A stretch of 35,420 nucleotides of DNA, taken from contig JAAXWY010000002.1 in NCBI GenBank assembly GCA_013334745.1, positions 1 to 35,420 of the forward strand, given 5' to 3'. Of the stretch, positions 15,865 through 23,141 are shown piece by piece (the first letter of the stretch is position 1; every line of letters starts with the position of its first letter). The position numbers and the translations under genes are program-made. Source of the DNA: Coriobacteriia bacterium (GTDB taxonomy: Bacteria > Actinomycetota > Coriobacteriia > Anaerosomatales > JAAXUF01). The notes under the pieces are model-generated. The model saw nothing but the letters and a program-made list of their open reading frames with translations, ran no database searches and had not been told where the DNA came from.

Positions 15865-17040
15865 CTAATCGGCGGCCACAAGCTCCTCGACCGTCACGAA
15901 GACGAAGCCGCGCTTCTTGAGGTTCTTGATGATCTTGGGCAGCGCCTTGACCGTCTGCGAGCGGTTCACGCCGCCGTCGTGCAACAGGATGATCGAGCCC
16001 TTCTTGGCGCGCTTGGTCACCCTGCTCACGATCTTCTTCACGCCGGGTCGGCTCCAGTCCTGCGGGTCGACCGTCCACATCACGCCGTGGCTGCGCGACA
16101 GGCGTACCTGCTTCCACACCTGCGCGTCGACCGCGCCGTACGGTGGACGGAACCACGTTGGCAGCACGCCCGTGGCCTCGTAGATAACGCTCGCCCCACC
16201 CTCGATCTGCTTGCGGATGACCTTGGGTTTGGAGGTCTTGAGGTTGCGGTGACCCAGGCTGTGGTTGCCGATCTGATTACCCGCCTCGGCGACCTGCCGC
16301 GCGAGCTTGGGTGCCTGCTTCACGCGCACTCCGAGGAAGAAGAACGTCGCGTGGATGCCTTCCTTCTCGAGGATCTTGAGAATCTTGTCGGTCTGACCGG
16401 GCCAGGGACCGTCGTCGAACGTCAGGGCGACGAGCTTCTCGTGCGGATGTGGCCGGGTCTTGACGACGACCATGTCGGTCGCGGACTTCAATATCTCCTC
16501 CGAGACGGTCTCGTTGGATTTCGCGCCCACAACGCGTCGCCGGATTCCGACCGAGCCCATGTTCGCGAGCCGCACGACAGGGCCGCGACCGGTGATGCGA
16601 GTCTTGACCGGGATCGGCTCGGTCACCGTGACCGTGGTCTCGGTGGTGTCCGCGCCGCTCTCGCTGACGATGACGTCGTTGCGGAACAGGTACTGCTCGG
16701 CCTCGGCGTCGCGGCCGTTGACGAGGACCCGCGCAGGCGCGCCGCCCAACGTCTCGACGACCGACCCGGACACGGACAGCAGGCGACCCGGCTGCGCGGT
16801 GAGCAGGTGCCGCGCTTCGAGGTTGGCGACCGTCGTGCCCTCCGAGAGAACCACGGGCGAACCGTCGATGGTCACGGGAACCGGGTGCTCCTTGCTGATG
16901 ACGAATCCGAATGCGATGGCCGCAAGCGAAAACGCGACGAGCACCAGGAGCCACGGCGCGAGTCGGTGGTGATGTGTCTGTTCGGTGTCGGACAAGTGAG
17001 TGCTCAGCTCCTGAGTGGACGGCTGGAATCGTGGGTGCAT
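15865..17040 (-). CDS. Membrane-anchored polysaccharide deacetylase (canonical NodB domain)
   Basis: 391 residues. A short cytosolic N-terminus, one membrane helix (~28-48), an extracytoplasmic region with a DUF348/ubiquitin-like start (VPVTIDGSPVVLSEGTTV) and a basic linker, then a carbohydrate esterase 4 domain (~200-390). All catalytic motifs are intact: TFDDGP 207-212, NHSLGH (His260, His264), RPPYG 298-302, the MWTVDPQDW strand, and LLHDG 352-356. It should deacetylate peptidoglycan or another N-acetylated glycan outside the membrane. It starts 11 nt downstream of the YbaK-like gene; no strong ribosome-binding site precedes ATG 17040. In contrast to the pair at 3305-6004 this one is a standard enzyme. 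Confidence 0.9.
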   Translation of the reverse strand: MHPRFQPSTQELSTHLSDTEQTHHHRLAPWLLVLVAFSLAAIAFGFVISKEHPVPVTIDGSPVVLSEGTTVANLEARHLLTAQPGRLLSVSGSVVETLGGAPARVLVNGRDAEAEQYLFRNDVIVSESGADTTETTVTVTEPIPVKTRITGRGPVVRLANMGSVGIRRRVVGAKSNETVSEEILKSATDMVVVKTRPHPHEKLVALTFDDGPWPGQTDKILKILEKEGIHATFFFLGVRVKQAPKLARQVAEAGNQIGNHSLGHRNLKTSKPKVIRKQIEGGASVIYEATGVLPTWFRPPYGAVDAQVWKQVRLSRSHGVMWTVDPQDWSRPGVKKIVSRVTKRAKKGSIILLHDGGVNRSQTVKALPKIIKNLKKRGFVFVTVEELVAAD

Positions 17041-17051
17041 TGCAGTGCGGT

Positions 17052-17540
17052 TCAGTGCGAGATGCGTGCCACGCGGCCCTTGCTCACGCCGAGCAGGTGG
17101 TCACGGCACATCCGCACCATCGAAGAGGGCGTGCCTGCGGCTGGAAACACCACCTCGAAGCGGTCGAGCGAGTCGTCGATGAGCACCGGCAGGCCATCCG
17201 GGAGCGCGAACGGCGACACGCCGCCGATCGCGTAGCCGGTCGCCGCGCGCACCGTATCGGCGTCGGCCATCTTCGCCTTCGTGCCACCGAGCTCGGCCGC
17301 GATCGCCGGCAGATCGCCCCGGCGGTCCCCGGCGACGAGCGCGAGCGCGGGCGTCTGCCCGTCGACCACGACGACCAGCGACTTCACGATCTGTCCCAGC
17401 TCGCAGCCCACCGCCTCGGCGGCCTCAGCGGCGGTCTTGGTCGACTGCTCGAACTCGACGATGTTGTCGGCAAGGTCGTGCATCTCAAGGAAATCGCGGA
17501 CGCGCTCGCGCGAGCCCGGCTTGTTGGGCGGGTTGGACAC
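17052..17540 (-). CDS. YbaK/ProX-type aminoacyl-tRNA deacylase
   Basis: 162 residues of the YbaK/EbsC/ProX fold. Landmarks are TAAEAAEAVGCELGQIVKSLV with the catalytic-site lysine at 53, ALALVAGDRR, and GYAIGGVSPFAL, the conserved glycine-rich wall of the editing pocket. These proteins hydrolyse mischarged tRNAs such as Cys- or Ala-tRNA(Pro). The GTG start has GAGAGGT about 7 nt upstream. It begins 5 nt after the GNAT gene stop and is followed by the deacetylase, so the three are probably one transcript. Confidence 0.9.
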   Translation of the reverse strand: MSNPPNKPGSRERVRDFLEMHDLADNIVEFEQSTKTAAEAAEAVGCELGQIVKSLVVVVDGQTPALALVAGDRRGDLPAIAAELGGTKAKMADADTVRAATGYAIGGVSPFALPDGLPVLIDDSLDRFEVVFPAAGTPSSMVRMCRDHLLGVSKGRVARISH

Positions 17541-17545
17541 GACCG

Positions 17546-18184
17546 CTACCTCTCTTCCGAGAACGACGCCGGCGCCCTGCTCGGAACGCGCAGCGGGAAC
17601 CTCAGCGACTCGAGTACCGACTCCAGGTCCTCGCGGAAGACCGCAAGGCTCTTCAGCTCAAGCCGCATGAGCGGATAGAGCGGGTGAGGATTCGTCACCA
17701 CGAACCCGTTCCTCAGCAGAAACGGCATCCCCAGCATGGGCATGTCATCGATGTTGGCGCCGCTTTGGGCGAAGGCGAACGACTCCACCCTGCGCTCGCC
17801 TCGCTGCACCAGATCGCGCAACGCTGCACGCAGCAACACCGTCCCGAGGCCGCGATGCCGAGCATCTGCCGAGATGTGCAGGCAGCTGATCATCGGCACC
17901 GCGCCGTCTTCCGGCGCCGAGGCGAACGTCCGGGACTGCGGGAAGTAGCGGCTCGGCGCGTACTTCACGAAGCCGAGCAGCTCGTCGTCCTCGTAGGCGA
18001 CACGGCCGCACGCGCCCCACTCATCGGCGACGCGATCGAACCAGTCGCGCTGGAGCTGCGGGTCCTGAGTCGCCCCGCAGCGGCGCTCGCGCTCCCCCGC
18101 GGTCTCCCAGAACGCGCAACCGGCGCAGCCCACAGGGAGCAGCGCGAGGTCGTTGATCTGTAGAGGGCGCAGTTTTCGAGTCAT
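17546..18184 (-). CDS. GNAT family N-acetyltransferase
   Basis: 212 residues. After a Cys-containing opening (VGCAGCAFWE) the GNAT core has the strand MISCLHISADARHRGLGTVLL with the acetyl-CoA pyrophosphate loop RHRGLG, and a C-terminal FLLRNGFVV strand. The CAGCAFWE opening recurs in a group of actinobacterial GNAT proteins of unknown substrate. A -10 TATACT lies about 40 nt upstream on the minus strand. It heads a three-gene unit with the tRNA deacylase and polysaccharide deacetylase. Confidence 0.87.
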   Translation of the reverse strand: MTRKLRPLQINDLALLPVGCAGCAFWETAGERERRCGATQDPQLQRDWFDRVADEWGACGRVAYEDDELLGFVKYAPSRYFPQSRTFASAPEDGAVPMISCLHISADARHRGLGTVLLRAALRDLVQRGERRVESFAFAQSGANIDDMPMLGMPFLLRNGFVVTNPHPLYPLMRLELKSLAVFREDLESVLESLRFPLRVPSRAPASFSEER

Positions 18185-18224
18185 CGTCTGCCGTAATCAG
18201 AGGAGATCAGGTCTCGGGGCTTCC

Positions 18225-18230
18225 AGTATA
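18225..18230 (-). promoter_or_regulatory. -10 box for the GNAT-deacylase-deacetylase unit
   Basis: TATACT on the minus strand, 40 nt before ATG 18184, in the 57-nt gap after the PRC-barrel gene. The -35 position (18248-18253, GACGAC) is poor and overlaps the end of the upstream gene, so the call rests on the -10 alone. Confidence 0.4.
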
Positions 18231-18241
18231 CGGCGGTGCGG

Positions 18242-19015
18242 CTAGTCGTCGTCGGGAGGACCCATCGCATCGACGACTTCGTCTCGGATGGACTTGAACC
18301 AGCCCATCGCCTTCTTGCCCTGCTTGGACTGGGCCGCCTTCTTCGCCGTGACCTTGGCGTAGGCGACCGCCTTGCCGGCAGCCTCACCCGCAGCGACGGC
18401 TGCCTCATCGATCTTCTCGGTGGCGGTGTCCATCGCGACGTCGGTCTTGACCTTCGCGACAGCGACCGCCTTGCCCGCGGCAGCCGCTGCACCGCCGTCC
18501 ACCTCGACCGCCGCGGCGTCATCGGTGAGCACGACAGCCTCGCCGTCGAACCCTTGCACCATGCTCGCGGGCAGGTCGCGAACGCCGACCGCGGCGTCTC
18601 GGGTCATCCCCTCCGAGAGGCCCAGCGCGTTGAGCACTCCGGTCTCGTCGTCGAACACGGCATCGCGCACGACTCCGAGCACCGTGCCACCCTCGGTGCG
18701 AGCGGGCATCCCCGCCCAAACGACGGTGTCATCCCACGAGATCCCAAGGCGCTTGGCGGCGGCGCCGTCCCACGACGCCTTGCCGTCGACGTGTACCTCG
18801 CCGTCCACGAACGCAAGCCGGTCGAACGCGGCGTAGCGGTCCTTGCGCTCGACCATCATCGCGAGGTCGGTGCGTGATACGGCGATTCCGATGACGCGCT
18901 GCTCGGAGGGATGGAACAGCACGTAGCCCACTGTGCCGATCTTGCGGCGGATGCCGGTCTTCTTGTTCGGCTCGCCAAACACCTTCGCGCGATCGAGTTC
19001 GCGAATCGTGAGCAT
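18242..19015 (-). CDS. PRC-barrel domain protein with Ala/Lys-rich helical tail
   Basis: 257 residues. Two PRC-barrel repeats occupy about 1-160 (GTVGYVLFHPSEQRVIGIAV, then LGVVRDAVFDDETGVLNALGL). The C-terminal ~90 residues are an Ala/Lys/Glu-rich amphipathic helix, similar in composition to the YtxH-like protein encoded just upstream. PRC barrels are small adaptor modules found in photosynthetic reaction centres, RimM and envelope-associated proteins; no specific role can be given. SD GGAAGG is 8 nt before ATG 19015. It lies 74 nt downstream of the YtxH gene with a strong hairpin between. Confidence 0.82.
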   Translation of the reverse strand: MLTIRELDRAKVFGEPNKKTGIRRKIGTVGYVLFHPSEQRVIGIAVSRTDLAMMVERKDRYAAFDRLAFVDGEVHVDGKASWDGAAAKRLGISWDDTVVWAGMPARTEGGTVLGVVRDAVFDDETGVLNALGLSEGMTRDAAVGVRDLPASMVQGFDGEAVVLTDDAAAVEVDGGAAAAAGKAVAVAKVKTDVAMDTATEKIDEAAVAAGEAAGKAVAYAKVTAKKAAQSKQGKKAMGWFKSIRDEVVDAMGPPDDD

Positions 19016-19037
19016 CAGAGCGTCCTTCCGCAGAACA

Positions 19038-19064
19038 GGCCGGCCCCCGCGAAGGGGACCGGCC
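19038..19064 (-). terminator. Hairpin between the YtxH and PRC-barrel genes
   Basis: On the minus strand GGCCGGTCCCC and GGGGGCCGGCC form a near-perfect 10-11 bp GC stem around a TTCGC loop, followed by TGTTCTG. The T-run is poor, so partial termination or mRNA processing between the two genes is more likely than a full stop. Confidence 0.5.
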
Positions 19065-19089
19065 CGAGCGTAGCAGATACCAGCCGTGC

Positions 19090-19689
19090 CTAGAGGGACG
19101 GCAGCGGGTTGTCGCCGGCCTTGTCGGCGACGGTTGCGGCGGCGTCCTCGACGGCGGCCTTCACGTCGGCGACAGCAGCGGCGGGATCGACCGAAGCAGG
19201 CTCGTTGACGGCGGCCTTCTTCGCGACGAAGTCGAGTCCACCGGCGGCCTTGGTCGCGGCGGCGTCGAGTCCGGACTTCGTGCCGGCAGCGGCCTTGTCG
19301 ACGGCCTCCTTGGCGGCGGGAGTGACCTCGTCGAGCTTGGTTTTGGCGGTCTCGGCCGACTTAGCGACCTGCTCCTGCAGGCGGCCACGAGCCTCGTCGA
19401 TCTTGGCGCGGAGCTCCTCGCCCTTCTCGGCGGCGGTCTCCTTGGTGGTCGAGGCGATCTCGGTCACCTTCTCCTTGCCGGTGGCGTAGACCTCCGTGAC
19501 CTTCTCCTTGCCGGTCTCGTAGAGCTCGCCGGCCTCGCCCCAGTACTCCTCAGCCTTCTCAGCGATGATCTCGCGCGTTTCCTTGCCGCTGCGCGGCGCG
19601 AAGAGCAGCCCAAGAACAGCGCCGACAAGTCCTCCAAGAAGGAATGCGCCGAACACCGATCCCCCGCGGCGACCATATCCGTCATACAT
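19090..19689 (-). CDS. YtxH-like membrane-anchored coiled-coil protein
   Basis: 199 residues. A glycine-rich membrane helix (SVFGAFLLGGLVGAVLGLLF) is followed by APRSGKETRE, the YtxH family signature. The rest is a long Ala/Lys/Glu helix containing two copies of TGKEKVTE spaced 11 residues apart, then Lys/Ala-rich stretches reminiscent of LEA-type stress proteins. The start is ATG 19689, with GGAGGTG 7 nt upstream; the frame is open to 19800 but without a ribosome-binding site. YtxH relatives are associated with general stress. It pairs with the PRC-barrel protein downstream. Confidence 0.85.
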   Translation of the reverse strand: MYDGYGRRGGSVFGAFLLGGLVGAVLGLLFAPRSGKETREIIAEKAEEYWGEAGELYETGKEKVTEVYATGKEKVTEIASTTKETAAEKGEELRAKIDEARGRLQEQVAKSAETAKTKLDEVTPAAKEAVDKAAAGTKSGLDAAATKAAGGLDFVAKKAAVNEPASVDPAAAVADVKAAVEDAAATVADKAGDNPLPSL

Positions 19690-19823
19690 CTGAAAGCACC
19701 TCCGTGTCCGATGCGAAAACCTCGTGATACCTCTGGCCCGGCAGCGTGCTCGCCGAGCCATCAAACCGTATGTACCCGATTCTGCGTGAAGCGAGTGCAC
19801 GTTCGATTCTAGCCGAGAAGTCG

Positions 19824-21092
19824 CTACGCTGCGCCCTCTTCGGCGTCGATGGCGCCAGCGGCGATGAAGGCGCGGTAGAGCTCGAGCCGGTCCTCGACGA
19901 CCTCGGCCAGTCGGCGGATTCCCTCGTTGATCGCTTCGGGCTCGGCGTAGCAGAACGCGAGCCGCATGCAGTTCTTGCCACGGCCGTCCGGGAAGAACCC
20001 GTCACCCGGCGCGTAGGTCACGCCGCGCTCGACCGCCTCGGCGAGCATCGAATTGCAGTCGACGAACTTGGGCAGCTCCACCCACACGAAGAAGCCGCCG
20101 TCGGGCTTGGTCCAGCGCGCCTCGGCGGGGAAATGCTCCTCGAGCGAGGTGATCATCGCGTCGCGGCGCTCGGCATAGGTGCTCGTGAGCTTCTGCAGCG
20201 TACGGCGCCAGCGGGTGCCCTGGAAGTAGCGCTCCGCCGTGACCTGCGCGAAGTTCGAGCCGCACAGGTCGGCGGCCTGCTTCACCAGCAGTATCTTGGC
20301 GAGGATCGGCTTGGGTGCGGTGACCCATCCCAACCGCAGTCCGGGCGCGAATATCTTGCTGAACGTGCCGAGGTAGATGACCTCGTCGTCGAGGGCGCGC
20401 AGCGGCTTCATGTGACCGCCGTCGAAACGCAGACGCCCGTACGGGTCGTCCTCGACCACCGGGATGTCGTACTCGCGTGCGAGTTCGAGTAGCCGTCGAC
20501 GGCGCTCCGGCGACATCGTCACGCCGGCGGGGTTCTGGAAGTTGGGGATCGTGTAGATGAACTTAGCGCCGCGCACGCCCACTCGCCTGAGCTCGGCCTC
20601 GAGCAGGTCCATGCGCATGCCGTCGTCGTCCATGGGCACGCAGCGGATCTCCGGTTGGTATGCCGAGAACGCCTGGAGCGCTCCCACGTAGGTTGGCCCC
20701 TCGGCGATGATCACGTCGCCGGGATCGATGAACGTCTTGGCGAGGAGATCGAGCGCCTGCTGTGCGCCCGCGGTGACCAGCAGGTCGTCGGCGGAAAGCC
20801 GCACGCCGATCTCGCCCATGAGCTGTACGATGAGCGCCCGGATCTCGGGCCGACCGCTACTTGAACCGTACTGGAGCGCAGCCGAACCCTCGTGACGCAC
20901 CGCGTCGCGGGCGGCAGCAGCGACCGCGTCGTGTGAGACGAGCCCCACGGCCGGCATGCCGCCGGACAGCGAGATCATGTCGGGGCGCGATGCCGCCGCG
21001 AACAGGTCGCGAACCGCGCTGGAACGCACGCCCGCGAGCCGCTCGGCATAGCGGTCGTGCCACCGGTCGAACACCACTCTGGCAGTACCCAT
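19824..21092 (-). CDS. PLP-dependent aminotransferase, class I/II (2-aminoadipate / LysN-like)
   Basis: 422 residues of fold type I. The opening MISLSGGMPAVGL and LQYGSSSGRPEIRALI are typical of the 2-aminoadipate/MocR-like aminotransferase branch. PNFQNPAGVTMS and VEDDPYGRLRF give the cofactor-ring residues (Asn, Asp, Tyr), and the Schiff-base lysine is in LGTFSKIFAPGLRLGW. The family transaminates aromatic, branched-chain or 2-aminoadipate substrates. ATG 21092 is used; upstream in-frame sequence up to 21317 is the T-box leader and is not coding. Control by a T-box means expression rises when one particular tRNA is uncharged, tying it to the synthesis or salvage of that amino acid. Confidence 0.92.
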   Translation of the reverse strand: MGTARVVFDRWHDRYAERLAGVRSSAVRDLFAAASRPDMISLSGGMPAVGLVSHDAVAAAARDAVRHEGSAALQYGSSSGRPEIRALIVQLMGEIGVRLSADDLLVTAGAQQALDLLAKTFIDPGDVIIAEGPTYVGALQAFSAYQPEIRCVPMDDDGMRMDLLEAELRRVGVRGAKFIYTIPNFQNPAGVTMSPERRRRLLELAREYDIPVVEDDPYGRLRFDGGHMKPLRALDDEVIYLGTFSKIFAPGLRLGWVTAPKPILAKILLVKQAADLCGSNFAQVTAERYFQGTRWRRTLQKLTSTYAERRDAMITSLEEHFPAEARWTKPDGGFFVWVELPKFVDCNSMLAEAVERGVTYAPGDGFFPDGRGKNCMRLAFCYAEPEAINEGIRRLAEVVEDRLELYRAFIAAGAIDAEEGAA

Positions 21093-21112
21093 GTCGTCCA
21101 CCCTTGCCCGGA

Positions 21113-21365
21113 AACAACAACACCCCCTCCGCCTGATTGGGCGAGGGGGCATTCGCGGTACCACCAATCTTCGTCCCGCGAGCGCCGGGAGCGCTTCGCA
21201 AGACCTCAATTCCCGGGATACCGGTCCGGGGCCGATCCGCTTCCGGTGCCGCGTGCGGCTTCCCTGGCGGAGGACTTCGGAGGGGTGGCTGGATGCTCGC
21301 GCACCCTCTTCCCTCACGTCCGTGGTGTTCTATCCAGTCCGTGGCGGCGAGCCGCTTCAGGTGTG
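21113..21365 (-). ncRNA. T-box riboswitch leader
   Basis: On the minus strand the T-box core TGGTGGTACCGCG is at 21154-21166, preceded by GAAGAT. It is followed by an intrinsic terminator whose arms are 21139-21149 and 21123-21133 (GC-rich, one bulge), with a TTGTTGTTT run at 21114-21122. Upstream lies ~190 nt with helices fitting Stem I, including GGACT/AGTCC closing pairs (21333-21337 with 21265-21269) and an internal GGGTG/CACCC. The T-box sequence binds the tRNA acceptor end and antiterminates when that tRNA is uncharged. The specifier codon could not be assigned with confidence by eye. Confidence 0.9.
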
Positions 21366-21371
21366 ACGCGC

Positions 21372-21401
21372 ACGATAGCGCAGGTCAACGCCGCAGGTCA
21401 A
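21372..21401 (-). promoter_or_regulatory. Promoter of the T-box/aminotransferase transcript
   Basis: -35 TTGACC (21396-21401), an 18-nt spacer and -10 TATCGT (21372-21377) on the minus strand. The -35 overlaps the stop codon of the upstream HTH gene. A second TTGACC within a CGTTGACCTGCG direct repeat (21383-21388) lies in the spacer. Start of transcription near 21365 gives a leader of about 270 nt. Confidence 0.7.
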
Positions 21402-21871
21402 CGCGAAGACCGCGCAGGGCGCACCGTGAAGTCCACCTCGCAGTCCATCGCGCCGAGCAAGACGATGAGCCGGTCGACCGACTTTGAGCGGTTCGTGGGG
21501 TCGAGCAGCCGCTGGACCTGCGCCGGCGAAGTGCCGGCGCGACGTGTGATCTCGCGCTGTGAGAGCGGGCTGCGCCGCATCGCATCCTGGGCCGCGACTG
21601 TGAGCTTGTAGAGGAGCAGATCGCGCATGTACGACGGCTCCTCGTTGTACTCGAGCACCGCATCCATGTGGACCGAACCCTCAGCGCCGGATTCGAGCAC
21701 GTAGGTGAACGCCTCACGGCCGAAGTCCGGGTCCGCAGCGACTTCCGTGACTCGGTTTGCCGCGGACGGCGAAGGCGCGACCTTCGCGTACGGCATCGAG
21801 AAGTCCCCTGCGTCGGTGGCGACGTCGAACGCACGCTTGTGGTTGTTGGGCTTCACCGATCTGATCTTCAC
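21398..21871 (-). CDS. HTH protein with DUF2442-like N-terminal domain
   Basis: 157 residues. The N-terminal half (KIRSVKPNNHKRAFDVATDA, then GDFSMPYAKVAPSP and AFTYVLESGAEGSVHMDAVLEYN) is beta-rich and resembles DUF2442-type domains. The C-terminal half is a helix-turn-helix of the Xre type (LSQREITRRAGTSPAQVQRLLD) followed by SVDRLIVLLGAMDCEVDFTV. Such fusions occur as stand-alone regulators or antitoxin-like proteins. No toxin gene is adjacent. The GTG start (21871) has GGAGG 7 nt upstream. The target is unknown; the T-box promoter overlapping its stop codon suggests the next gene has its own control. Confidence 0.8.
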   Translation of the reverse strand: MKIRSVKPNNHKRAFDVATDAGDFSMPYAKVAPSPSAANRVTEVAADPDFGREAFTYVLESGAEGSVHMDAVLEYNEEPSYMRDLLLYKLTVAAQDAMRRSPLSQREITRRAGTSPAQVQRLLDPTNRSKSVDRLIVLLGAMDCEVDFTVRPARSSR

Positions 21872-22057
21872 AGGAGGCCCTCCGCTTCAGCTTCGGCACA
21901 AGAAATGTTACCTCCTGCGGTATCGGTTCTGCAACCCGCGGACAAGCAGTCGTGCGGGCACAGAAATACCGCGAAGGCCTAACCGGAATCTGAAGCGGGC
22001 CCGAATTCTAGTGTGGACTGCGGAGGGCTCGATACCCTGCGCGTGCATCCCCCGCAC

Positions 22058-22381
22058 TCAGTGCTCTTCGGCGCCACGCCCCATCCACCACGCCCAGAAC
22101 CACCACACGCAGATCCCCACCTGCACGATGATCCATCCACCGGCCGCGTACCAGAGCAGCCCCGTGGTCAGCGCTTCGCTGCCTCCCCGCGCGGCATTCA
22201 CCGCAGCCGCGCCCACAGCGAGCACGAACGACTCGACGGCGCCGATGATGAGCGCGACCTGGATGACCGCACGCTTGCTGGCGCGCTTGCGCGCAGCCAC
22301 AAGTGCCACAGCCGCCACGAGTCCGAAGAGTGCCTGCCCGGCGATGAGCACGGCGACGACCGCCATCCCGCGTGCCGGCAC
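22058..22381 (-). CDS. Small membrane protein with three helices
   Basis: 107 residues, with three predicted membrane segments (about 6-30, 40-62 and 75-98); the last ends WYAAGGWIIVQVGICVWWFWAWWMG. No family recognised. GTG 22381 is preferred because GAGGTG lies ~9 nt upstream; an ATG five codons later lacks a site. It is the last gene of a compact minus-strand set, 6 nt after the cyanophycin-synthetase-like gene. About 180 nt downstream to the HTH gene contain nothing recognisable. Confidence 0.7.
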   Translation of the reverse strand: MPARGMAVVAVLIAGQALFGLVAAVALVAARKRASKRAVIQVALIIGAVESFVLAVGAAAVNAARGGSEALTTGLLWYAAGGWIIVQVGICVWWFWAWWMGRGAEEH

Positions 22382-22387
22382 CGTCCG

Positions 22388-22861
22388 CTACACCTCGCGA
22401 GCGCGAAAGCCCGACAGGTCCTCGACAACGCGATCCACGTCGGGGCGAACCCGCGTGGGATCGAACAGCCAGTCGACGACCTCCACCCCGTTGCGCAGGG
22501 CGCCGAGGCACACGAGGTCGTCGTCGTAGTCCATACGCACTCGGTAAACACCGGGTCCGTCGGCAGCGAAGTCCCAGGCCGTCTCGGCACGTAGCGTGCG
22601 CGGTGAACCCGACATCGCCATCAGTTCGCAGGCGACGTGCTCGAGCAGATGCGGTGTCTCTGTGTCGGCAAGCTCGGCCAGATGGCCGTGCGCCGAGCCG
22701 TTCTCGCATGAATGGCGCTTGAGCCCGGGAAGCAGTTCGACGACGCGCTCGGGCAGCCCCGGACACGACGACGTGCGGGCGAACCCGTGATCGGTCACCC
22801 GTACAACTGCTTCGATGCGCTCGGGCCCCACCTCGATGCGCTCGATCTTCAACGATCCCAC
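22388..22861 (-). CDS. Stand-alone protein resembling the cyanophycin synthetase N-terminal domain
   Basis: 157 residues. The central part contains LPGLKRHSCENG (44-55) and TPHLLEHVACELM (69-81), which match the conserved core of the N-terminal domain of cyanophycin synthetase, where the corresponding text is LPGL..H.C....G and a TxxxHxxEHVALEL helix. Neither the ATP-grasp nor the Mur-ligase module follows: the gene ends after a YRVRMDYDDDLVCLGALRNG strand region. It therefore cannot polymerise Asp-Arg by itself. GTG start with AAGGGG 6 nt upstream. It is embedded among small membrane proteins; no cyanophycinase or full synthetase is in the window. The assignment is by motif only. Confidence 0.65.
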   Translation of the reverse strand: MGSLKIERIEVGPERIEAVVRVTDHGFARTSSCPGLPERVVELLPGLKRHSCENGSAHGHLAELADTETPHLLEHVACELMAMSGSPRTLRAETAWDFAADGPGVYRVRMDYDDDLVCLGALRNGVEVVDWLFDPTRVRPDVDRVVEDLSGFRAREV

Positions 22862-22877
22862 GACCTACCCCTTTACC

Positions 22878-23141
22878 TTAGTACCCGTACGGCGGTGGAG
22901 GCTCGGGCACGCGGCGACCGGCCCGCGAACCGAGGAAGTACGCAAGCGACGCGGCCACCACGACCACGCCGACGGCGACAAGTACGGCCTTGCTGAAGTT
23001 CTCCTCGTAGACCTGGTGCACGATCTCCTTGCCCTCGACCTTGGCGAGGTTGGCGATCTCCTCGGTACGGTGACGAAGCTGATCGAGCGTCACACGCTCT
23101 TCCGGCGCGATGGTCAGAGGCTGCTTGGGGTCGGCGTTCAC
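22878..23141 (-). CDS. Small tail-anchored-like membrane protein
   Basis: 87 residues. A hydrophilic helical N-terminus (VTLDQLRHRTEEIANLAKVEGKE is the central stretch) precedes one membrane segment (AVLVAVGVVVVAASLAYFLG) near the C-terminus, followed by a proline-rich tail PEPPPPYGY. The GTG start overlaps the stop of the holin-like gene (GTGA). No family is recognised with certainty. Overlap with the upstream gene suggests the two membrane proteins work together. Confidence 0.75.
   Translation of the reverse strand: MNADPKQPLTIAPEERVTLDQLRHRTEEIANLAKVEGKEIVHQVYEENFSKAVLVAVGVVVVAASLAYFLGSRAGRRVPEPPPPYGY

Noticed and set aside
21093-21317. In-frame N-terminal extension of the aminotransferase
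   Set aside because: The sequence is the T-box and its terminator; the resulting peptide is Arg/Cys-rich and unlike the family.
22008-22766. Arg-rich open frame on the minus strand spanning two small genes
   Set aside because: It covers the cyanophycin-domain and three-helix membrane genes in another frame, both of which have sensible composition and ribosome-binding sites.
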